Origin: Jeotgalicoccus sp.
GTDB lineage: Bacteria > Bacillota > Bacilli > Staphylococcales > Salinicoccaceae
Direction: 5' to 3'
Length of the DNA stretch: 64,000 nt
Assembly: GCA_003513765.1 (NCBI GenBank)
Contig: DONT01000010.1
Location: 1-64,000, forward strand
A program made the translations under genes and the position numbers. The notes under the pieces are model-generated. The model had not been told where the DNA came from and ran no database searches. It worked only from the letters and a program-made list of their open reading frames with translations. Below, in pieces: positions 58,750 through 64,000 of the stretch (positions within the stretch are counted from its first letter, which is position 1; each line of letters begins with the position of its first letter).

Positions 58750-58809
58750 CTATCTAAAATAGCTGAAAAAGAATTTATTTAATTGTGAAATTTTCGTCTG
58801 CTGTAACAT
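58750..58809 (-). CDS. Phenylalanine-rich leader peptide of pheA (pheL-like uORF)
   Basis: A 19-residue ORF encodes MLQQTKISQLNKFFFSYFR. Its last seven residues include four Phe and one Tyr, like the E. coli PheL peptide. GAGAGTG lies six bases before the ATG. CAGACG inside the ORF pairs with CGTCTG just after its stop, and GCTAT/ATAGC overlaps the Phe-Tyr codons, so the position of the ribosome would alter folding. Stalling at Phe codons when charged tRNA-Phe is scarce is the inferred switch. Confidence 0.6.
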   Translation of the reverse strand: MLQQTKISQLNKFFFSYFR

Positions 58810-58850
58810 AAAAATCACTCTCATCAATTAAAGTTTTAATAATGTTAATT

Positions 58851-58879
58851 AGTCTAACAATTAAGAATTCTTTTGTCAA
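58851..58879 (-). promoter_or_regulatory. Promoter of the pheA-symporter operon
   Basis: On the minus strand a perfect TTGACA (58879-58874) and TAGACT (58856-58851) have a 17-base spacer. It lies just after the stop of the ABC exporter gene and would start the roughly 285-base pheA leader. Confidence 0.7.
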
Positions 58880-58880
58880 T

Positions 58881-60599
58881 TTAAATTTGGCTGAATTGTG
58901 CCTGATGAAGTCCTTTGTACACTCCGTTATCAAGTGACAGCAGTTCTTCATGCGTGCCGCTTTCGGCAATACCGTCAGTTGTAACCACCATAATACGGTC
59001 TGCATTTTTAATTGTTGCCAGACGGTGGGCGATAACAAGTGTCGTCCGTCCTTCTGCAAGGCGGTTCAGTGCATCCTGAATATACATCTCTGTTGCTGTA
59101 TCAAGTGCGCTTGTCGCTTCATCGAGTACCAGGATCGGCGGGTTCTTTAAGAACATGCGCGCGATTGCGATACGCTGTTTCTGTCCGCCGGACAGTTTAA
59201 CGCCGCGTTCCCCGACAATCGTTTCAAGTCCGTCTCTGTAACTGTCGACGAGTTCTTTCAGCTGTGCTTTTTCAAGTGCATCGTAAACTTCTTCGTCCGT
59301 TGCATCCGGTTTGCCGTAAGCAACATTTTCTTTCAGTGTACCTGCAAAAAGAAATACATCCTGCTGCACAGTACCGATATTTTCACGAAGTGATGATAGT
59401 GTTAAATCTCTAATATCCGTACCGTCGATTGCTATGCTTCCTTCTGAGACATCGTAGAAGCGTGGGAGGAGTGAACATAATGTTGTTTTCCCTGCACCTG
59501 ACGGCCCGACAAATGCGATTGTTTCTCCCGGTGAAATATTAAATGAAATATCTGTCAGAACATTTTTCTCTTCGTATTTGAAAGAAACATTGCTGTAGCG
59601 TATATTTCCTCTGACGTCTGTTAATTCAACAGCATCATCACTCTCTTTAATATCCGGCTGAACTGCCATCGTATCGAGGAAATGTTTAAATCCGGCGATA
59701 CCGTTCGGATAAAGTTCGATAACTGCATTAATTTTCTCAAGCGGTTTGAACAGCACGTTCGAAATTAAAATAAATGCTGCGAATTCACCGTAAGTCAGCT
59801 CGCCCTGCATAACGTAATATGCACCTGCAATCAGAATGAAGACAGTAACGAGGCGCATCAGCATATAAGTACTGGATGTATTGAAAGACATAATTTTATA
59901 CGCCTTTAATTTTGTTGCTCTGAAGCTGTCGTTGATTTTTTTGAAAGCTTCAAATTCTTCCTTTTCACTCGCAAAAGCCTGAACTAAACGGATACCGCCG
60001 ATTTTATCTCCGATTAAATGATTGAACTCGGAAACGCGGCCGAACAGTTCACGGAAAGCGACAGTCATTTTTTTATTGAAGTAAATCGCGATAACCAGAA
60101 TCAGCGGCACAACAATAAATGCAATAATTGCGAGTTCCGGATGGATGTAATACATAATTCCAAATGCGCCGAGCAGCGTCATTACTGCAATAAATAAATC
60201 CTCAGGTCCATGGTGAGCCATTTCACCGATATTCATCAGGTCATTGGTTAACCGTGTTAACAGTTTCCCTGTCTTCGTGTTGTCGAAAAATCTGAACGAT
60301 AATTTCTGTATATGACCGTAAAGATCATTACGTATATCCCGTTCTATATTCGTCCCGAGCATATGCCCCCAGTATGTAACCACAAACTGCAGAAAGGTAT
60401 TAAACAAATAAATAAATACTAAACCCAGAGCAGCAATCAATATCCATTGCCAGTTGCCGGTAGGCAGCAGTTCATCTATAAACATGCTGACGATTACCGG
60501 GAACGCGAGTTCCAAAAGCCCGACAATAACAGCGGATAGAAAGTCGACTGTGAATAAGACTTTATAAGGTGCGTAATAAGATAAAAACTTCTTCACCAT
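58881..60599 (-). CDS. ABC exporter, Sav1866/MsbA-like half transporter
   Basis: A 572-residue protein with six membrane helices (to about residue 310) and one ATPase domain with VGPSGAGKTTLCSLLPRFYD, VQQDVFLFAGTLKENV, LSGGQKQRIAIARMFL and LVLDEATSALD. The QKLSFRFFDNTKTGKLLTRLTND segment is typical of the Sav1866 group, homodimeric exporters of lipids or drugs. It has no visible strong terminator before the pheA promoter. It is divergent from ddl. Confidence 0.92.
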   Translation of the reverse strand: MVKKFLSYYAPYKVLFTVDFLSAVIVGLLELAFPVIVSMFIDELLPTGNWQWILIAALGLVFIYLFNTFLQFVVTYWGHMLGTNIERDIRNDLYGHIQKLSFRFFDNTKTGKLLTRLTNDLMNIGEMAHHGPEDLFIAVMTLLGAFGIMYYIHPELAIIAFIVVPLILVIAIYFNKKMTVAFRELFGRVSEFNHLIGDKIGGIRLVQAFASEKEEFEAFKKINDSFRATKLKAYKIMSFNTSSTYMLMRLVTVFILIAGAYYVMQGELTYGEFAAFILISNVLFKPLEKINAVIELYPNGIAGFKHFLDTMAVQPDIKESDDAVELTDVRGNIRYSNVSFKYEEKNVLTDISFNISPGETIAFVGPSGAGKTTLCSLLPRFYDVSEGSIAIDGTDIRDLTLSSLRENIGTVQQDVFLFAGTLKENVAYGKPDATDEEVYDALEKAQLKELVDSYRDGLETIVGERGVKLSGGQKQRIAIARMFLKNPPILVLDEATSALDTATEMYIQDALNRLAEGRTTLVIAHRLATIKNADRIMVVTTDGIAESGTHEELLSLDNGVYKGLHQAQFSQI

Positions 60600-60760
60600 G
60601 CCTCACCCTTTTTCATATAATATAAGCATATAGATTATACCACTATTTAATTTTTACCGGATGAAAATATTTCGGAATCCGCATGATAAAAAATTAACTT
60701 ATGATGTTAATTGGTGTAAAATCAACAGTAAAAGAATAAACAGATTTGAGGAGCTTAAAT

Positions 60761-61819
60761 ATGAGTAAAATAAACGTTGGTATTATATACGGCGGTAAAT
60801 CGACAGAACATGAAGTATCAATACGTTCTGCAAAAAGTGTATTTGAAGCATTAAATAAAGAAAAATATAACGTCAGTCTGATTCACATTACCAAACAGGG
60901 TGAGTGGCTGCTTGCGGCTGATAATGAGAGCATTAAACCGCTTGAGAATACAAACAGTACAAAAATATCTGTAGCACCGTCACAGGGGCTTCTCGCTGAC
61001 GGCAAACAGGTTCAGCTGGATGCGGTACTGCCGATTCTTCACGGTACTGCCGGTGAAGACGGTACGATTCAGGGGATGCTGGAGCTCGCTGATATTCCTT
61101 ATGCCGGATGCGGTGTCCGCAGTTCTGCGGTGTGCATGGATAAGGATATGACGAAAAGACTCCTTGAACTTAAAGGGATTAAAGTCACTCCTTCAATCGT
61201 GCTGAATTATTATGAAAAAGACGGACAGACATACGAGCATGCTTATGAGAAACTGGGTGTGCCGATGTTTATCAAACCGGTCAACCAGGGATCGTCTGTC
61301 GGGGTGTCGAAAGTATCTGACGAAAAATCATTTTATGAAGCACTCGACACAGCATTTTCTTTCGATACGAAAGTGATGATTGAAACAGGTATCGAAGGCC
61401 GTGAAATTGAAGTGTCGGTACTTGGAAACGAAGAATTATTCGTCTCGCTGCCTGGTGAAATTGTGTCGCAGACAGACTTTTATTCATACAGTTCAAAGTA
61501 TCTGGATGAAAACGGCGCGCTGTTAAATATTCCTGCAAAAATGGAACAGGAAACGCTGGAGCAGATACAGCAGACGGCGCATGATACATTTAAAGCACTC
61601 GACTGTGAAGGTATGGCAAGAGTGGATGTATTCCTAACACCTGGCGGAGAAATTATCGTCAATGAAGTAAACACACTGCCGGGCTTCACGAGTATCAGCA
61701 TGTATCCTAAATTACTCGAAGCATCAGGTGTGCCTTACAGCGAGACACTCGACAGACTGATTGAATTAAGTCTTGAGAGATATGAACGTTCCGAAAGATT
61801 GAAAACAGATATTTCTTAA
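60761..61819 (+). CDS. ddl: D-alanine--D-alanine ligase
   Basis: A 352-residue ATP-grasp enzyme. GGKSTEHEVSIRSAKSV, LHGTAGEDGTIQGMLELADIPYAGCGV, FIKPVNQGSSVGVSKV and EVNTLPGFTSISMYPKL are the classic motifs. It makes the D-Ala-D-Ala terminus of peptidoglycan precursors. The ATG at 60761 has GAGGAG upstream; a TTG at 60746 is too close to that site. In staphylococci ddl is followed by murF; here an acetyltransferase gene comes next instead. Confidence 0.95.
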   Translation: MSKINVGIIYGGKSTEHEVSIRSAKSVFEALNKEKYNVSLIHITKQGEWLLAADNESIKPLENTNSTKISVAPSQGLLADGKQVQLDAVLPILHGTAGEDGTIQGMLELADIPYAGCGVRSSAVCMDKDMTKRLLELKGIKVTPSIVLNYYEKDGQTYEHAYEKLGVPMFIKPVNQGSSVGVSKVSDEKSFYEALDTAFSFDTKVMIETGIEGREIEVSVLGNEELFVSLPGEIVSQTDFYSYSSKYLDENGALLNIPAKMEQETLEQIQQTAHDTFKALDCEGMARVDVFLTPGGEIIVNEVNTLPGFTSISMYPKLLEASGVPYSETLDRLIELSLERYERSERLKTDIS

Positions 61820-61836
61820 ATAAAGGAGATACATGT

Positions 61837-62343
61837 ATGACAATCCGTTTAGCAGAACCCGAAGATGCCCCTGGCATCGCAAAAGTTCAGGTGGAAAGCT
61901 GGAATACTACTTATCCGGGCATAGTGCCGAAAAGCTATCTCGACAGCCTGGATGTTAAAAAGAGAGAAAAAATCTGGAAACAGGCTGTCGTGAATCAGCC
62001 GCTTTACGTTGCAGAAATGGACGGTGAAATTGTCGGTTTTGCAATCGGCGGTGAAAACAGGGATAAGGATACTTATCCCGAATTCGACGGAGAACTGTAT
62101 GCAATATATTCCTATCAGTGTGTGCACGGCCGCGGGATAGGACGTGCGCTGTTTGAAAGTACAGCACGGAATCTTGCAGAACGCGGCTATAAGAAGATGG
62201 TGGTTTCTGTTCTGGCGGAAAACCCTGCTGTGAACTTTTATAAGCATATGGGCGGCTATTATCTCGGCGAAGAAACAATTACAATTGACGGCGTATCAAT
62301 TCAGGAATCATTTTACGGTTATGATGATATTAATAATATTTAA
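61837..62343 (+). CDS. GNAT family N-acetyltransferase
   Basis: A 168-residue single-domain acetyltransferase starting MTIRLAEPEDAPGIAKVQVESWNTTYPGIVP, a form common in YkwB/PhnO-like relatives. The acetyl-CoA loop is VHGRGIGRALFE near residue 101. It follows ddl by 17 bases and precedes pepT by 18, so the three are probably co-transcribed. Substrate unknown; it is not close enough to E. coli PhnO to claim an aminophosphonate role. Confidence 0.85.
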   Translation: MTIRLAEPEDAPGIAKVQVESWNTTYPGIVPKSYLDSLDVKKREKIWKQAVVNQPLYVAEMDGEIVGFAIGGENRDKDTYPEFDGELYAIYSYQCVHGRGIGRALFESTARNLAERGYKKMVVSVLAENPAVNFYKHMGGYYLGEETITIDGVSIQESFYGYDDINNI

Positions 62344-62361
62344 CAACAGGGGATGAATCGA

Positions 62362-63582
62362 ATGAAGGAAGAATTAATCGAACGTTTATCAAGATATGCA
62401 AAAATTGACACACAGTCCGACGCATCAAGTGAAACAGTGCCGTCGACTGACAAACAGTGGAATCTGTTAAAAGAACTTGAAACAGAACTGAATGCGATCG
62501 GTTTAAGCGATGTTAATCTCGATAACAAAGGCTATCTGTTTGCGACACTTCCAGCAAACACGGAAGGCAAAAAGACAATCGGCTTTTTGGCACACGTCGA
62601 TACTGCAACTGACTTTACAGGAACTAATGTTAAACCGCAGCTCGTAAAATATGAAGGCGGCAGCATTGTACTAAATGAAGCATTAAATATTGTGCTGACA
62701 CCGGAACAGTTCCCGAATTTAAATAATTACAAAGGCCATACGCTGATGACGACCGATGGGACAACACTGCTTGGAGCAGACAACAAAGCAGGTGTCGCAG
62801 AAATTATAACAGCTGTGGAATACTTAATTAAAAATCCGCACATTAAACACGGAGCGGTTAAGGTCGGATTTACACCCGATGAGGAAATCGGCCGCGGACC
62901 TCATGACTTCGACGTTGAAAAATTTGATGCGGACTTTGCATATACAGTCGACGGCGGTCCGCTTGGCGAACTTCAGTACGAAAGTTTTAACGCTGCAGGT
63001 GCTGTAGTTAAAGTAACAGGAAACAGCGTGCACCCGGGAACAGCGAAAAACAAAATGGTAAATGCAGTACGTATTACAGCAGATATTATTACCGGCTTTG
63101 ATGCAGAAGATACACCTGAAAAGACAGAAGGTTACGAAGGATTCAATCATGTTTTAAACTTCAACGGTGACGTTGAAACAGCAGAATTCAATATGATTAT
63201 ACGCGACTTTGATAAAGCATCGTTTAAAGAACGTAAAGAAGCAGTAGAACAGAAAATTGCTGACTTCCGGGAAAAATATCCGGAAGCAGTAATAGAACTG
63301 GATATGGCTGATCAGTATTACAATATGAAAGAAATCATAGAAAAAGATATGACGATTGTAAAGCTTGCTGAAGAAGCCATGAAATCATTAGATATTGAAC
63401 CGGTGATTGAGCCGGTTCGCGGAGGAACAGACGGCTCGCAGCTGTCTTATAAAGGATTGCCGGCACCGAATATCTTTACAGGCGGAGAAAACTTCCATGG
63501 GAAATTTGAATTTGCTTCGATAGAAGATATGGAAAAATCAGCGCAGACGATCCTGAAAATTATAGAATTAAATGCAAAATAA
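62362..63582 (+). CDS. pepT: Peptidase T (tripeptide aminopeptidase)
   Basis: A 406-residue M20 metallopeptidase. It has KIDTQSD, GFLAHVDTA, GADNKAGVAEI, TPDEEIGRGPH and VRGGTDGSQLSYKGLP, which hold the zinc ligands and catalytic residues. It removes the N-terminal residue of tripeptides in the cytosol. I start at the ATG at 62362 because AGGGG lies nine bases before it; the ATG at 62353 directly abuts that site. Confidence 0.95.
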   Translation: MKEELIERLSRYAKIDTQSDASSETVPSTDKQWNLLKELETELNAIGLSDVNLDNKGYLFATLPANTEGKKTIGFLAHVDTATDFTGTNVKPQLVKYEGGSIVLNEALNIVLTPEQFPNLNNYKGHTLMTTDGTTLLGADNKAGVAEIITAVEYLIKNPHIKHGAVKVGFTPDEEIGRGPHDFDVEKFDADFAYTVDGGPLGELQYESFNAAGAVVKVTGNSVHPGTAKNKMVNAVRITADIITGFDAEDTPEKTEGYEGFNHVLNFNGDVETAEFNMIIRDFDKASFKERKEAVEQKIADFREKYPEAVIELDMADQYYNMKEIIEKDMTIVKLAEEAMKSLDIEPVIEPVRGGTDGSQLSYKGLPAPNIFTGGENFHGKFEFASIEDMEKSAQTILKIIELNAK

Positions 63583-63618
63583 AAAAATCAGCAGAGACTA
63601 GTCTCTGCTGATTTTTTT
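63582..63618. terminator. Bidirectional terminator between pepT and the MFS gene
   Basis: AAAAATCAGCAGAGACTA and its mirror TAGTCTCTGCTGATTTTT form a near-perfect palindrome with T runs on both strands. Confidence 0.92.
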
Positions 63619-64000
63619 TCTGTCTTCATTTATCGGACGTGCTTTAGCAATCGATTTACCAATTGTATCTGTGGCACTCGACTGTTTCAAAAAGAACGAA
63701 GCGATAAGTGCCAAGAATAAGAAGCCTGTACCAACTAGGAATGATAAGTTAATACCTTCCAGTGTTGCCTGGTTAATCATTGCTTCTGTAGGGTTATCCA
63801 TGTTGTTTACAGTAATGTTTGTGTATGTCTGCATTACTGTAATTAAGAGCGCAATACCGATTGATCCGCTGACCTGATTCAGCATACTGTTCAGCGATGA
63901 ACCATGCGGTGTCAAATGCGCCGGCAGCGAGTTCATACCGTTGGTCATTACAGGTGTATTAACCATCGTCATACCAAGTGCGCGAATCATATAAATTGTT
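63598..64000 (-). CDS. MFS drug-efflux protein, DHA2/EmrB-QacA family (C-terminal part only)
   Basis: The last 134 or so codons of a gene that continues beyond the right edge. The visible part has NGMNSLPAHLTPHGSSLNSMLNQVSGSIGIALLITVMQ, the motif C-like segment of 14-helix DHA2 transporters, and one or two further membrane helices before a charged tail. No stop interrupts the frame up to the end of the window. It is convergent with pepT. The substrate is unknown. Confidence 0.85.
   Translation of the reverse strand, partial: TIYMIRALGMTMVNTPVMTNGMNSLPAHLTPHGSSLNSMLNQVSGSIGIALLITVMQTYTNITVNNMDNPTEAMINQATLEGINLSFLVGTGFLFLALIASFFLKQSSATDTIGKSIAKARPINEDRKKISRD

Noticed and set aside
58561..58880. 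T-box leader for pheA
   Set aside because: The GGGTGGNACC motif and stem I elements are absent. A Phe-rich ORF and alternating hairpins fit leader-peptide attenuation instead.
61837..62343. Aminoalkylphosphonate acetyltransferase PhnO
   Set aside because: It is a generic GNAT protein in a ddl-pepT context, 13 kb away from the phn operon.

Overview
The window reads as a chromosomal segment of a low-to-moderate GC Gram-positive coccus of the family Staphylococcaceae. The reasons are the gene order of the tsaE-tsaB-rimI-tsaD / ydiF / rex / tatA-tatC / CPBP protease / groES-groEL block (the ydi-gro region of Bacillus and Staphylococcus), a staphylococcal-length class I aldolase, LuxS, strong AGGAGG-type ribosome sites, an LPXTG wall protein, and a CtsR plus CIRCE controlled groES promoter. 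A complete C-P lyase operon is uncommon in Staphylococcus proper, so a relative such as Jeotgalicoccus or Salinicoccus is my best guess. That is inference, not a measurement.

Layout. 1-83: last bases of a 5S rRNA gene and its terminator. 0.1-2.7 kb: tRNA t6A operon. 2.7-4.4 kb: an Msr-like ABC-F protein behind a leader peptide and attenuator. 4.4-5.2 kb: a PhnB-like protein, then a dense DnaA-box cluster. 5.2-9.0 kb: ABC-F YdiF, redox regulator Rex and the Tat translocase. 9.0-12.7 kb: a GH32-like protein without its catalytic aspartates, an RpiR regulator and an LPXTG protein. 12.9-18.4 kb: D-malate/tartrate-type dehydrogenase, oligoendopeptidase, LemA/TPM pair and CPBP protease. 18.5-22.1 kb: groES-groEL and a three-domain Rid protein. 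22.2-24.1 kb: pseudouridine synthase, NRDE protein and a preQ1-riboswitch-controlled queT. 24.2-28.9 kb: PLD-like protein, nicotinamidase family, aldolase, aldo/keto reductase and a Cse60-like small ORF. 28.9-34.5 kb: acetyltransferase, nucleoside hydrolase x2 plus ribokinase, and a CocE-type hydrolase. 34.5-37.7 kb: membrane protein, luxS and xpt-pbuX.

37.9-49.1 kb is a phosphonate system: phnF regulator, then phnGHIJK-M-L-PHP phosphodiesterase-DCE1E2. Phosphonate is bound by PhnD, imported by PhnC/E1/E2, coupled to ATP by PhnGHIL, trimmed by PhnM and cleaved by PhnJ(K), and the cyclic ribose phosphate is opened by the PHP enzyme. Three of the four cysteines that define E. coli PhnJ (two iron-sulfur ligands and the thiyl-radical residue) are not present here. 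This is the most unexpected observation in the window.

49.1-64.0 kb: small membrane proteins, a lipase, a nitroreductase, a YkyA-deacetylase lipoprotein with a DUF4015 hydrolase, an NCS1 permease, a DUF421 protein, a DAACS symporter behind pheA, an ABC exporter, ddl, an acetyltransferase, pepT and a truncated drug-efflux MFS gene. pheA lies behind a leader that encodes a short Phe-rich peptide followed by competing hairpins and a perfect intrinsic terminator, which looks like ribosome-mediated attenuation.

Two families of intergenic direct repeats, both with an exact 41-bp period, sit at the 3' ends of operons at four places and resemble staphylococcal STAR elements in behaviour. No CRISPR array, insertion sequence, prophage or complete tRNA gene was seen.
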